Origin: Lachnospiraceae bacterium
GTDB lineage: Bacteria; Bacillota; Clostridia; Lachnospirales; Lachnospiraceae
Reading direction: 5' to 3'
Assembly: GCA_016281385.1 (NCBI GenBank)
Contig: JAEEIN010000176.1
Coordinates: forward strand, 1-43,141
DNA: 43,141 nucleotides
Shown here piece by piece: positions 8,352-17,709 of the stretch. The translations under genes were made by a program, and so were the position numbers. Position 1 is the first letter of the stretch. Each line of letters begins with the position of its first letter. The notes beneath the pieces were generated by a model. It searched no databases and was not told the origin of the DNA. It saw only the letters and a list, made by a program, of their open reading frames with translations.

Positions 8352-9851
8352 TTAGTTGTTAGCTTCCTCGATGTACTGCTTGTACATGTCACGGCATCCG
8401 TCAAGGATCTCAGAAATAGGATCCATGTCAGGATAGAACTTCCATGTGAAAGGAGCACCCATGTCGAGGTTAGGAATGATGGACTGAAGCTCTACAGTAG
8501 AGTTCTTGGACATAAGCGGTACAGTTTCCTTACAAGCTCTCTCATCGAAGTTACCTGTAGCTGTTGTGTTAACATAAGGGTTGTAATCTTCGAATCCGGG
8601 AACGAACTCGTTGTAGAGGCTGTATGCGAATGCACACTTCCAAGCTCTGTCAGCATCATAGCATGAAGGAATGATGCAGATGTTATCCTGTGCTGTCTGG
8701 ATAAGAGATCCCTTAGGTCCCTTCGGGAACATAACGAATCCAAGCTCGTCCTCTGTCTCATAGAAGAGGTTGCCGGGTGTTGCGCAGTACTGCTGATCAC
8801 AGCAGAATGCACATCCGCCTGTCTTGAACTGGTTCTGATAGTAATCCCATGCTGCTGCATTTCCTTCCTCGTCTACAGGACCATTCCAGTCATACTTGTT
8901 GAAGATATCACGAACCCACTCAAGAGCTTCAAGAGTCTCGGGAGATTCGAACTCATATGTGTACTTGCCGTCAGCATCCTGACCAACATACTTACCGCCG
9001 TTAGAGAATACAGCTGCGGAAACCATAACACCTTCGTTTACGCCGATACCCCAGATATCGATGGTACCATCGTTATCGGTATCACGCTGAACCTTCTCAA
9101 GGATCTCTTCGAATGCTGCCCATGTCCATGTGTCATTAGCCTGCATGTCGTAAAGAGACTCGGGATCAACACCGGCTTCCTGAAGAAGTCTCTTGTTGAA
9201 GTAAAGACCTGTTCTGGGCTCTGCCCAACCAGCTCTCATAGCGTAGATTCCGCCGTCGATTGTATAAAGCTTGTGAACGCCGTTAGCGAACTTAGGCTCG
9301 CTGAAGTCAAGGCAATCAAGTGTTGAAAGGTCATATACAAGACCGTTGTCAACTGCTGAAAGCATTGTAGCATCACCTGAGTGAAGGGTGAATACGTAGT
9401 TGTTGTCATCTCCGCCTGCTGTTACATAATCAACGAAGTCCTGAGCAACTGAACCCCAGTCACCGATGGTCTCACCGTGAATCTTGAAGTTGTATGTCTC
9501 CTGGATCCAATCCTGATATGCGTACTGAGCTTCTTCGAAATCAGTCTTAGCTTCTGCTCTTTCAGCAGATGTGAACCAGTCACGAACTACGACTTCGATT
9601 CCGCCAAGGTCGTAAGGTGCGCCTGTTGCAGGATCGATAAGTACGGTGTACTCGCTAACTTCTTCTTCTGCGGGAGCTTCTTCGGAAACTTCGGTGGAAG
9701 TCTCTTCCTTAGAGGTCTCGGTAGAAGTGCTGTCGGTGCTTGCAGGTGCAGAAGCGGAAGTATCTCCACCCTTACCACATGCTGCAGCACTCATGGTCAT
9801 AGCTGCTGCAAGAGTAGCTGCTAAAACCTTCTTTGCCATAGGCTTTCTCAT
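8352..9851 (-). CDS. Extracellular sugar-binding lipoprotein (family 1 solute-binding protein)
   Basis: This 499-residue ABC sugar-transport binding protein has a signal peptide ending SAAAC (lipid-anchor Cys25). A Ser/Thr/Glu-rich linker to about residue 65 then leads into the binding domain. The mature part has CUT1-type features: YFNKRLLQEAGVDPESL, the calcium-loop-like DTDNDGTIDIWG, and a Trp/Tyr-rich second lobe. The start has a strong AAAGGAGG site eight bases upstream of ATG. It is the last gene of the block, placed after its probable permease pair at 9991-11908. An extended -10 in the 139-bp gap before it suggests separate, higher expression. The ligand is inferred to be a plant-glycan oligosaccharide. 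Confidence 0.93.
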   Translation of the reverse strand: MRKPMAKKVLAATLAAAMTMSAAACGKGGDTSASAPASTDSTSTETSKEETSTEVSEEAPAEEEVSEYTVLIDPATGAPYDLGGIEVVVRDWFTSAERAEAKTDFEEAQYAYQDWIQETYNFKIHGETIGDWGSVAQDFVDYVTAGGDDNNYVFTLHSGDATMLSAVDNGLVYDLSTLDCLDFSEPKFANGVHKLYTIDGGIYAMRAGWAEPRTGLYFNKRLLQEAGVDPESLYDMQANDTWTWAAFEEILEKVQRDTDNDGTIDIWGIGVNEGVMVSAAVFSNGGKYVGQDADGKYTYEFESPETLEALEWVRDIFNKYDWNGPVDEEGNAAAWDYYQNQFKTGGCAFCCDQQYCATPGNLFYETEDELGFVMFPKGPKGSLIQTAQDNICIIPSCYDADRAWKCAFAYSLYNEFVPGFEDYNPYVNTTATGNFDERACKETVPLMSKNSTVELQSIIPNLDMGAPFTWKFYPDMDPISEILDGCRDMYKQYIEEANN

Positions 9852-9942
9852 AGTATTTTCCTCCTTTATTATGCACTCGCTGAAGCCGGTGAAATATAAC
9901 CTTCCGGGTCATCCGATCTTCGCGAAAAACATACACATATAT

Positions 9943-9951
9943 TTTATATCA
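9943..9951 (-). promoter_or_regulatory. Candidate extended -10 promoter of the solute-binding lipoprotein gene
   Basis: The minus strand reads TGATATAAA (9951-9943), an extended -10 of the TGnTATAAT type, about 90 bases before the gene start. No good -35 is visible, which fits extended -10 promoters. The whole 139-bp gap (9852-9990) is AT-rich, and no terminator was found in it. The gene may therefore be read both from the operon and from this site. Confidence 0.45.
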
Positions 9952-9990
9952 CATTGTTCACAAAAAATCCATATTTTTGTCGTAATTTTG

Positions 9991-11010
9991 TTACATTTTT
10001 ATACCTGTGCTGGAAATACTCTCAACAAAGGCTTTCTGAGCTATCAGATAAACAACAACGATAGGAAGCACGATGAGCAATGTACCGGTTGAAAGGATAC
10101 AGTTGGTATACTGAGTCGATACACCGGTCTGTGCGTTTGCCGCACCGTTCTGTCTTGCAATGTAAACACCAAGAGCATCTGCGATGGATGCAAGAGATGT
10201 GCTGACAAGCTTCTTTCCGCCGATGAAAAGCTTTGAGTAGAAGCCATCTGTCCACTGCCATACAAGAGAGAACAGGAAGCATGATGTAACAATGGGTTTT
10301 GACTGAGGAACCATGATCTTTGTAAATGTCTTGAACATTCCGCATCCGTCAATATATGCGGCTTCCTCGAGGTCAACGGGGATGTTTCTGAAGAACTGTC
10401 TTACAAGGTAGATATAGAGACCGTTCTTAAGACCCATGCAGGTTAAGCTCATAAGGTAGTAAGGAACAACCGAACCTCTTAAATTGATGGGGCCGCCCTT
10501 TAATGCCTTAAAGATTCCAAGGATATCATAGTTACTGAAGTGAAGCACCAGGGAACTGGAGAATGCCTGGGGCGGAACTATGATGAGTGCAAGCACACAA
10601 CCGAACCAGAAGTTCTTAAGAGGGAACTTGAATCTTGAGAATCCGTATCCTACTATCGTACACATTGCTGTCTGAATGATGGCAATGGTAAGGGATATGA
10701 TGATGGAATTCTTAAGAGCTTCCTTATAGCTCATGATCTCGGCAGCAAGTTTGTAGTTCTCACCGGTAAAATGAAGCGGTATCGATACAACGATGGGATT
10801 GTAAAGATCCTGCTGTTCCATGAAGCTTACGGAGATCTTGTTAAGGATCGGCTGAAGGATCAGGAAGCACATACCGAAAAGAAGTACGAACCTTACAAAC
10901 TTTATGAACACCTCTCCCACATCATGTCTTAAGAGATATCCGCCGGACTGCCTGTTTCTTTCCCAATAGGTGCCATATTTTTTTATTTCAACTGTTTTAC
11001 TTTTCGTCAT
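9991..11010 (-). CDS. Sugar ABC permease, MalG type
   Basis: This 339-residue inner-membrane subunit of a CUT1 sugar transporter has about six transmembrane helices. The first is near residues 33-52 and follows a long charged N-terminus. The conserved ATPase-contact loop is EAAYIDGCGMFKTFTKIMVP, the EAA motif. The gene starts 14 bp inside the preceding permease gene, with AAAGGCGG as ribosome binding site, so the two are translated together. It pairs with the 10997-11908 permease and probably serves the lipoprotein encoded at 8352-9851. No cognate ATPase gene is present in the window. Confidence 0.93.
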   Translation of the reverse strand: MTKSKTVEIKKYGTYWERNRQSGGYLLRHDVGEVFIKFVRFVLLFGMCFLILQPILNKISVSFMEQQDLYNPIVVSIPLHFTGENYKLAAEIMSYKEALKNSIIISLTIAIIQTAMCTIVGYGFSRFKFPLKNFWFGCVLALIIVPPQAFSSSLVLHFSNYDILGIFKALKGGPINLRGSVVPYYLMSLTCMGLKNGLYIYLVRQFFRNIPVDLEEAAYIDGCGMFKTFTKIMVPQSKPIVTSCFLFSLVWQWTDGFYSKLFIGGKKLVSTSLASIADALGVYIARQNGAANAQTGVSTQYTNCILSTGTLLIVLPIVVVYLIAQKAFVESISSTGIKM

Positions 11011-11908
11011 TGTAATATACCGCCTTTGATAATAAGAAAGATGTTATCGCTATGAACAGCGTGATTATCAGGAAGTAGCACCAGGCCATCGCCGAAGCGG
11101 GTCCGTATCTTAATTCCGTAACCATAACCTTATCGATCTTGGACATTACGTCGTTATCGGATCTCATACTGAAGTCTACGACTGTGTAGATCCAGTTTAC
11201 AAGGAAGATGGAGCTTACCATAGGGAAGGTAATCTTCCAAAGGCTCTCCCACTTCGTACATCCTTCGATATAAGCGGCTTCATACATACTGCTTGAGATA
11301 CTCTGAAGACCGGATATGAAGATGATGATCTGAATACCGGAAGCGGTAGCAATATCATAGATGTTATCGATTATCTCGAATACCCAGTTGTAAGCTCTGG
11401 TACCTACGCCTGCGGTCTCAAGGACTTCCTCCAGAACAGCCGTGATACTTACGTTTGCAGCTGCAGCTTCAACCGTATCGGCGATCTGAGCCATCAGAGA
11501 GTTGTTTTCCTCAAGTCCGAGGATAACGCCGGATGACATGATAACCGGAAGGAAGAATACCGCTCTTACCAGTCCCCTTGCTTTGAAATCCTGATTAAGA
11601 AGTAAGGATACAAAGAAACTGAATACGATGATACCGATTGAATAAAGGATCATCTGCGGAAGGACATCCGTTAAATTCACGAGATAATCCGGGTCAATCC
11701 TGAATGCATCATAGTAGTTCTTGATACCGACCCACTTCATGTCTACCACACCGGCTCCCAGCGTAACCTCGCAGAAGCTCATGTAGAGTGATTCAAACAA
11801 GGGTTTGAACAAGAAGAGCAGGAATCCGATTATAAAGGGTGATATGAACAAGTATCCCGCTATGGCTTTTCTTTTTTGAAGACCCGTATACTTTTTAGCT
11901 TTCTTCAT
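10997..11908 (-). CDS. Sugar ABC permease, MalF type, with extra internal segment
   Basis: This 303-residue CUT1 permease has an EAA loop reading EAAYIEGCTKWESLWKITFP. After FFLPVIMSSGVILGLE there is an extra stretch of roughly 60 residues, rich in Ala, Glu and Val, before the EAA-proximal helix (SGIQIIIFISGLQSIS). Ordinary MalF/UgpA proteins lack it at this place. From memory, related permeases near DUF5696 genes carry a similar insert, so it may be a family trait. It follows the DUF5696 gene by 45 bp and overlaps the next permease gene. Confidence 0.92.
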   Translation of the reverse strand: MKKAKKYTGLQKRKAIAGYLFISPFIIGFLLFLFKPLFESLYMSFCEVTLGAGVVDMKWVGIKNYYDAFRIDPDYLVNLTDVLPQMILYSIGIIVFSFFVSLLLNQDFKARGLVRAVFFLPVIMSSGVILGLEENNSLMAQIADTVEAAAANVSITAVLEEVLETAGVGTRAYNWVFEIIDNIYDIATASGIQIIIFISGLQSISSSMYEAAYIEGCTKWESLWKITFPMVSSIFLVNWIYTVVDFSMRSDNDVMSKIDKVMVTELRYGPASAMAWCYFLIITLFIAITSFLLSKAVYYNDEK

Positions 11909-11953
11909 TGCCTGTCTGACCTTTCAAATATTGAATAAAGTAACTTGTATATC

Positions 11954-14563
11954 TTACTTGCTTACAAAGTAATCTCTTGCAGGAACCGTGATTCCGTCAA
12001 CGGAGTAATCTGCATATCCGTAGTTTACATATGCCTTTGTACCGTCTTCGTAAACCGTTACGCTGACATCCTCTGTAAGGATCTGATGATCAACGATCTC
12101 CTGATTGAATGTATGTCCAAGTCTTTCATTGTATGTATTGTAGATGGACATCATACGATCATTCCAAAGTGAGAAATCAGCTCCGTAATACTCGGGATAG
12201 ATCGTCTTCTGTAATGTAAAGGATGATTCATCCATAAGCGTGAAGGAAAGACCTGCGCCGTATTCAACAGCATAGAGAACTTCCTCAACATCATTACCGC
12301 ATACATTGATGGGCATTCCCGTGTAATCTACATAACCGTGGAGAGCGATCTGTGTGAAAGGAACACCACCGTCAAGAATGGTGTATTCGCTTCCCTTAAG
12401 ATCAACTTCTGCGATAAAGTCCGCATAGGGTATCGCATAGGAGTTACCGGAGTTGATCATGATCTTCGTGCCGCCGTCCTTTGCATTCTTAAGCAGTTCT
12501 GACTGCTGAACCATTGCATCTTCACGGGAAGTGTAATTCTTTCTGTAGAAGTCGGAGGAAAGATCGCGTCCGATATCCTGGAAAGAAGCTCCGACATTGT
12601 ACTTGCCGGCCGTTTCAATAAGCTTGTCTGCCGTCTTCGCTATCCTGTCGGGATGGAGAAGGAAGTAACTGTCAAGTCCGTCTCTTGCCACATAAGTGAT
12701 AGCACTGTATTCATATAACTCCGCACGCTTACGGCTTAAGAACTTGGCTGCATCGGTATATGAGAAGAAACCGTTGAACAGGTTGCTCTTGAAAGCATAT
12801 TCGGTAATACCGTCAAAGTAGAGGTCGACTCCAAGTTCATTTGCCTTATCGGTAAGAGCCTGAAGGTCCTTCTTGCTGCCAAGTGCATGTATGGTACGAA
12901 CATTCTTTAATATCTTCTGCTTAACGCCGCCGTTACACCAGCCCACATATTTAACCGTCAGATTGTCGATACCCTCCGAAGTAAGGGTTTCGATCATGCC
13001 TGCAGCTTCCTTGTATGTGGTAAGTGCAAGAGGTCTTGAAACGGGAACACCAAGGATCTGTCTTACCTTATCAACGGCTCCGACGATCTGAACATTGACG
13101 GGTGTTGACGTATCGTCATTCTTTGTAAGATATCCGGGATACTTATCCATGAGATACTGCCTGTAGTCACGGGCCATATCAACATAGCTTCCGGAATCTA
13201 TAAATGTATATCTCTGTATTATGCTTTCATCCTGAGGAAGATCCTCAAGATATACGTACATATCCTGGTTGGAGTTTGCTCCGAGATCGTATCTCTCACG
13301 AGCCTTCATGGTATACTCGGCACAAACATGGTTGTAATTCGTATTTCTTCCGGAAACATCCGCAGTAATGGATGCATATGCGGAACCGCCTTCGATTATG
13401 CAAAGGAAGGAGTCGTTTCCTTCTGCTATACCGTAAAGATTAAGATTGGCCTGAGTTGAATGAACCACATCTTTTCTTTCAATGGCCATATCCCAGCCGT
13501 AAACATTTGCGTAGTAAAGGTTCTGCTTACTCTTTCCGTTGTTGAAGTTGATGATGGATCCGCCGCCTTCGGGAACAAGCATGTAGCCTTCTTCATCAAG
13601 TCCGCCCGCTCCGAAGTAAGGAAGCACGGAAACCTTTGAAATGGGGAACTCGCTCTTTCCGTCAAAACCTGAAAAAGGAACTTCAACAACGAGATTTTTG
13701 CCTTCGAGTCTGTAGATGACCGTTGCGTTAAATACAGGTGCTGTATTCACGCCTTCTCTCTGGTTGACTTCTTTATCTCTTAAGAAGTCTTCATATGTAT
13801 ATCCCGCAGCTTCGAAATAACCCTGAAGCATCTTCTTCTTAACATCTCTTAAATCATCGGGAGATCTTAAGATGTATAAAGGTTCGGTCTCAAGAAGAGG
13901 ATAATTTGCCAGAAGTTCTTCTTTATTGTCCTTCTTGCCAAGCTTATTGATATCGTAAAGTTTGTAAAAGCCCTTTACGGAAGACTTGTCCGTCTGATCA
14001 AGATTGGCCATCAGAGCATCGAAGTTCTTCTCTGTGATGGCAAGAGGGAAAATATATTCCTTGGAGATCTTACCTATGGAATAATCAACCTTGATATAAT
14101 CATCACCCGTTTCGATCTCGTATACACCGTTCTCGGTACTGAATGTATGAGTATCCAGAGTAACGTCAAGACCTGCTTCCGTACCGTATGTAAGTAAAAA
14201 GTCTGACTGAAGTTTTCCCTTTTCTTCATTTACCGCGATGGCATCGTTGGCACCGTCAACTGCTGTGGAGTGCCATACCTTACCGGTGGACTTGACCGTG
14301 ATGTCAAAGTGTGTTGTAAGGGGATCCATCTCAAGCTTTATATCATCATTTTCAAGAATGATGGGCTGTTCATCGCCGGCATATGCTCTTACTTCGATGA
14401 TCTCCTCTTCCTTCGGCCTTGCCTGATACTGCATAACGAAAATGATAAGACCTGCTATGATCGCAAGAAGAATAGCCGGGAAAATAAAGCCCTTAAGCTC
14501 CTTTATTATGCTATTTCTTATCTCACGTTTTCTTTCTTCACTGATTGGATTCAATCTACTCAT
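11954..14563 (-). CDS. DUF5696 membrane-anchored glycosidase-like protein
   Basis: This 869-residue protein of the DUF5696 type has no assigned function. A charged N-terminus and one transmembrane helix (about residues 26-45) place the rest outside the cell. Residues 60-470 are beta-rich and look like a supersandwich (IKLEMDPLTTHFDITVKSTG). Residues about 490-780 look like a TIM barrel, with conserved-looking segments ITEYAF, FQDIGRDL (Asp663) and FTLMDESS (Asp778/Glu779). Beta-supersandwich plus barrel is the layout of several alpha-glycosidase families such as GH101, GH129 and GH36, so a carbohydrate-active role is a fair inference. Catalytic residues cannot be fixed from one sequence. It sits between the Yip1 gene and a permease pair, with a GGGAG site before ATG. 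Confidence 0.85.
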   Translation of the reverse strand: MSRLNPISEERKREIRNSIIKELKGFIFPAILLAIIAGLIIFVMQYQARPKEEEIIEVRAYAGDEQPIILENDDIKLEMDPLTTHFDITVKSTGKVWHSTAVDGANDAIAVNEEKGKLQSDFLLTYGTEAGLDVTLDTHTFSTENGVYEIETGDDYIKVDYSIGKISKEYIFPLAITEKNFDALMANLDQTDKSSVKGFYKLYDINKLGKKDNKEELLANYPLLETEPLYILRSPDDLRDVKKKMLQGYFEAAGYTYEDFLRDKEVNQREGVNTAPVFNATVIYRLEGKNLVVEVPFSGFDGKSEFPISKVSVLPYFGAGGLDEEGYMLVPEGGGSIINFNNGKSKQNLYYANVYGWDMAIERKDVVHSTQANLNLYGIAEGNDSFLCIIEGGSAYASITADVSGRNTNYNHVCAEYTMKARERYDLGANSNQDMYVYLEDLPQDESIIQRYTFIDSGSYVDMARDYRQYLMDKYPGYLTKNDDTSTPVNVQIVGAVDKVRQILGVPVSRPLALTTYKEAAGMIETLTSEGIDNLTVKYVGWCNGGVKQKILKNVRTIHALGSKKDLQALTDKANELGVDLYFDGITEYAFKSNLFNGFFSYTDAAKFLSRKRAELYEYSAITYVARDGLDSYFLLHPDRIAKTADKLIETAGKYNVGASFQDIGRDLSSDFYRKNYTSREDAMVQQSELLKNAKDGGTKIMINSGNSYAIPYADFIAEVDLKGSEYTILDGGVPFTQIALHGYVDYTGMPINVCGNDVEEVLYAVEYGAGLSFTLMDESSFTLQKTIYPEYYGADFSLWNDRMMSIYNTYNERLGHTFNQEIVDHQILTEDVSVTVYEDGTKAYVNYGYADYSVDGITVPARDYFVSK

Positions 14564-14587
14564 AATAACTCCCGTGCTCTGTATTTC

Positions 14588-15244
14588 TTACAGTCGATAC
14601 AGCATTTCTTTGAATAATGATATAAAGTAAGCCACACCCTGAGATACCATACTGAAGAAGAGCATCAGTAAGAATATCATGACAAGCATTGCAAATATTG
14701 TAGCGATAAGGAACAGAATGTTCTTTCCGAAAGAATACTCATGTACCTGGCTCATTCCGAAGATACCGATAAAGAGTACCCAAACGATTGCTATGGTGTA
14801 CAGCGCCGAATAGAATTCAGCTTCATCCACCGTAATATAGTTACTTAAGAACATTAACGGGAACTGGATGAGGGGATAAGGTGTCAGCGCGTAACAGGTG
14901 GCTATATAAACCTGCCCCAGACGACCTTTACCGTCAAACAGTGTAGTCAGCGCCCAGTTTCCTATTACAAACAGGAAGAAGGGAAACAGTACACTGGCGA
15001 TATATGTAAAGACATTAAGATCTTCCCAGTACACCTGAATGAATATGAAACTCGTATATCTGAGTCTTAATACATAGGCTGCCACTGCTAAGAACAAAAT
15101 GGTGTTAGCCGCTGCATAGGATCCTCTCTTCTCGTGCGTAAGATCCCAGAACCCGTCGATGGGATGGGTAAGACAGTAAAGCGAGAACTTTAAACTTTTA
15201 AAATATCGCTGCCAATTTTCCTTGCTGGTTAATGCTGCAAACAT
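14588..15244 (-). CDS. Yip1-family membrane protein
   Basis: This 218-residue polytopic membrane protein has a cytoplasmic N-terminus (TSKENWQRYFKSLKFSLYCL) followed by THPIDGFWDLTHEKRGS. That is the typical opening of Yip1-domain proteins, a motif-rich loop before five hydrophobic segments. The conserved TCYALTPYPLIQFPL lies in the middle. Bacterial Yip1 proteins have no established biochemical role. Here the gene is 24 bp from the DUF5696 gene and 12 bp from the NHL/TPR gene, so it is part of the transport block. A scaffold or assembly role is possible but not shown by the sequence. Confidence 0.82.
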   Translation of the reverse strand: MFAALTSKENWQRYFKSLKFSLYCLTHPIDGFWDLTHEKRGSYAAANTILFLAVAAYVLRLRYTSFIFIQVYWEDLNVFTYIASVLFPFFLFVIGNWALTTLFDGKGRLGQVYIATCYALTPYPLIQFPLMFLSNYITVDEAEFYSALYTIAIVWVLFIGIFGMSQVHEYSFGKNILFLIATIFAMLVMIFLLMLFFSMVSQGVAYFISLFKEMLYRL

Positions 15245-15256
15245 GCCGTTTCTCCG

Positions 15257-16786
15257 TTAATTATTGTATTTGAATGCATCTGAGATCAAGAACTCGCGCT
15301 TGATCGCCTTTACCTTTCCGATTCCCAGAGGAATAAGGAAAAGTGCCAAGAGTACAACTACGATTATGAAGATATGATCTTCAACATATTCCTTACGGTA
15401 CTTCTTGTATGCCTTTGAGTAGTTCTCATCGTCATACTTAAGTTTGAAGTAATCCATTGCTTCGCCGTATTCCTTCTGTCTTAAATAAGCTCTTCCGAGA
15501 CCGATATAAGCCAGATCGTAGTTACCGTTGTATTTCATTACTTCACGCCAGGTCTTTCCGGACTTGCCGTATTCACCGTTATCGAACTGATCCATGGCGT
15601 CAAATACCAGCTGACCGAAATCGGTAAGTGTGAAGAGTGTGATCGTACAGTCAAGTCTGTCAACAACGATAAGGTCGTAATCCATATGTTCAAGACCGAG
15701 GGGCTCTCTGAAGTAACCGTCCATGTTGCCGGCACCGCCGAAAACAAAGATCATACGTCCCTGATCGTCATATCCGAAGAGACGTCCGCGGTTTCTGTCG
15801 AGGCATACATAGGAATCGTTGTCGAATACCGTTACATCCGCAAATTTTGAAGGTCCGGAATATCCGCCGCCGTTACCCATGTAAAGGTCACCGTAAATAG
15901 GGAACTTTCCGTCGTAATAAACACCGTTTCTTATAAGGATGTCATCACCCAGAGGATTTATCCTTCTGATGGCATCGGCATCTCCGCCTCTAAGATCCTC
16001 TGCTTCGACGTTACCGGTGCAGGCATATATGAATCCTTCCTTATCCATGTAAAGGTTATCGTACTCTGTGGGAACAAAGGATTCCATCTTATTTAACTGT
16101 TCCTGAGTCGCGATCTTCTTCATGAGGTACATCTTGAAGTCAAACACAACAGGCGTAGCACCTACAAATCCGGTAAAGGATCCGTCTGCCTCGTACTTGA
16201 TAAGACCTTTGTTGATACCTGCAGCTACGCAATAAACACGCTCTGCGGAATCAACTGCGATCTTACTGGGCTGGTAAACGATATCTTTATCGATGGAATT
16301 ATCTATGGGCTTTGTGAATTCCATGATGTAGTTAAGGTTGGAATCCAGTTTCAATATCCTGGCATTTCCCTTGTCCGCGATAAAGATATTGCCTTCATCA
16401 CTGATGGCGATATCCGTGGGTGAAGAAAATGTATCGGGACCGGTTCCGCCTGTAAAGGATGTGATCTCCCTTACATACTCTATGGATTCACGTGCGGTTC
16501 TCTCAAATTCCAGGATTCGATTGTTACCCGTATCAAGAACATAGATGAAATTGTCCTTAACATAAACACCCTGCGGGCTGCTCAGTTTCTTTTCGAGACC
16601 TAACTCGGTTGAGGTAAATACCTTACATACCGAGTACATATCGGGTGAATCCTGAACATCTCCCCAGTAGTCATAATTGTAAGTGTAGCTTCTGTCGATA
16701 GTGGTGGCATATCCGCTTATTGATGAAGCGAAGAACATGCCGGCACTGATCGCAAGAGCACAGATTTTTGTAAACCCTTTTCTCAT
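15257..16786 (-). CDS. Exported NHL-propeller protein with TPR-like region and C-terminal membrane anchor
   Basis: This 509-residue protein has a signal peptide (about residues 1-27, ending SGYAT). NHL-type propeller repeats follow, visible as SPQGVYVKDNFIYVLDTGNN, SPTDIAISDEGNIFIADKGN, QPSKIAVDSAERVYC, FADVTVFDNDSYVCLDRNRG and PLGLEHMDYDLIVVDRLD. Then comes a helical TPR-like stretch (YDLAYIGLGRAYLRQKEYGEAMDYF), a transmembrane helix near residues 471-491, and a short basic cytoplasmic tail. The propeller therefore faces outward. NHL propellers bind proteins, sugars or RNA, and some are lactonases, but no catalytic residue can be named here. It lies between the first permease pair and the Yip1 gene, which suggests a sensing or assembly role at the transporter. 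Confidence 0.85.
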   Translation of the reverse strand: MRKGFTKICALAISAGMFFASSISGYATTIDRSYTYNYDYWGDVQDSPDMYSVCKVFTSTELGLEKKLSSPQGVYVKDNFIYVLDTGNNRILEFERTARESIEYVREITSFTGGTGPDTFSSPTDIAISDEGNIFIADKGNARILKLDSNLNYIMEFTKPIDNSIDKDIVYQPSKIAVDSAERVYCVAAGINKGLIKYEADGSFTGFVGATPVVFDFKMYLMKKIATQEQLNKMESFVPTEYDNLYMDKEGFIYACTGNVEAEDLRGGDADAIRRINPLGDDILIRNGVYYDGKFPIYGDLYMGNGGGYSGPSKFADVTVFDNDSYVCLDRNRGRLFGYDDQGRMIFVFGGAGNMDGYFREPLGLEHMDYDLIVVDRLDCTITLFTLTDFGQLVFDAMDQFDNGEYGKSGKTWREVMKYNGNYDLAYIGLGRAYLRQKEYGEAMDYFKLKYDDENYSKAYKKYRKEYVEDHIFIIVVVLLALFLIPLGIGKVKAIKREFLISDAFKYNN

Positions 16787-16801
16787 AATCGACCTCGTAA
16801 A

Positions 16802-17707
16802 TTAATCCTTTAATCCGGAGCTTGCCATCGTCTCAAGGATCTGGCTCTCTGAGAAGATGAAGATTGCTATCGGTACTATCATTACGACTACCAGCACGGC
16901 TGCGCCCTGTCCGGTTCTTGCGATACCGCCGGCCTGAATCTGCTGGAGTGCGAAAACAAGCGTTTTCTTTTCTTCGGAATAAATGAAGGTTGAAGCTCTG
17001 TTGTTCCAAAGTCCCTGTACCGAGAAGATGATAAGAGTCATCCACGCGGGCTTAACGTTGGGCATTACGATTCCGGAGAATACCTTCCACTCATTTGCAC
17101 CGTCGATCTTTGCAGCTTCAATAAGTGCGGTGGGAAGTCCTTCCATGAACTGCTTCATAAGGAAAAGTCCCATGGGTGAAGCAAATGCGGGAATGATGAT
17201 GGCCCAGTATGTATCGATCCATCCCAGCTTGTTAAGCAACATATAGTTGGGGATCTGTGTTACATAACCGGTAAACATCATTGCCACGGTAACAAGTTTG
17301 AAAAATCCCTGGTTACCGGGGAACTGGTACTTTGCAAGTACGAAGGCTGCCATTGATGCGATGATCAGGTGGCCTGCAGTTCCGGCGAATGTGATGAATG
17401 CCGTATTGAACAGGTATCTTGAGAACGTAACCCAGGATTTACCCATGGTTACGAACAGATCCGAGAAGTTGTCAAGCGTGGGGTGCTGTGCAAATACCCT
17501 GGGAGGGAATTTGAAGAGCTCGTCAAGAGGCTTCAGTGCAGCACTTACCGCATAAACAATGGGGAAAGCCATAATACATGCCACAATGATGAGGAAAATA
17601 TAAAGAGCTATATCTCCCGCTATGGATCTGTTGGGCTTTCTTCTTTTTATTAAAGGTTTGGTGTAAACCGCTTCTTCAACGGTTGCTTTTTTCTTCTTTT
17701 TGCTCAT
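16802..17707 (-). CDS. Sugar ABC permease, MalG type (first transporter)
   Basis: This 301-residue CUT1 permease has six predicted helices. A Lys-rich N-terminus is followed by IALYIFLIIVACIMAFPIVYAV. The EAA loop is EAAKIDGANEWKVFSGIVMP. It begins three bases after the stop of the partner permease gene, with an AGGAAC site. With 17710-18648 it forms the membrane channel for the large solute-binding protein encoded just upstream. Confidence 0.94.
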   Translation of the reverse strand: MSKKKKKATVEEAVYTKPLIKRRKPNRSIAGDIALYIFLIIVACIMAFPIVYAVSAALKPLDELFKFPPRVFAQHPTLDNFSDLFVTMGKSWVTFSRYLFNTAFITFAGTAGHLIIASMAAFVLAKYQFPGNQGFFKLVTVAMMFTGYVTQIPNYMLLNKLGWIDTYWAIIIPAFASPMGLFLMKQFMEGLPTALIEAAKIDGANEWKVFSGIVMPNVKPAWMTLIIFSVQGLWNNRASTFIYSEEKKTLVFALQQIQAGGIARTGQGAAVLVVVMIVPIAIFIFSESQILETMASSGLKD

Positions 17708-17709
17708 TA

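Noticed and set aside
9646-10092. Plus-strand open frame across the start of the solute-binding lipoprotein gene
   Set aside because: Overlaps a strong ribosome binding site and signal peptide on the other strand; no independent support.
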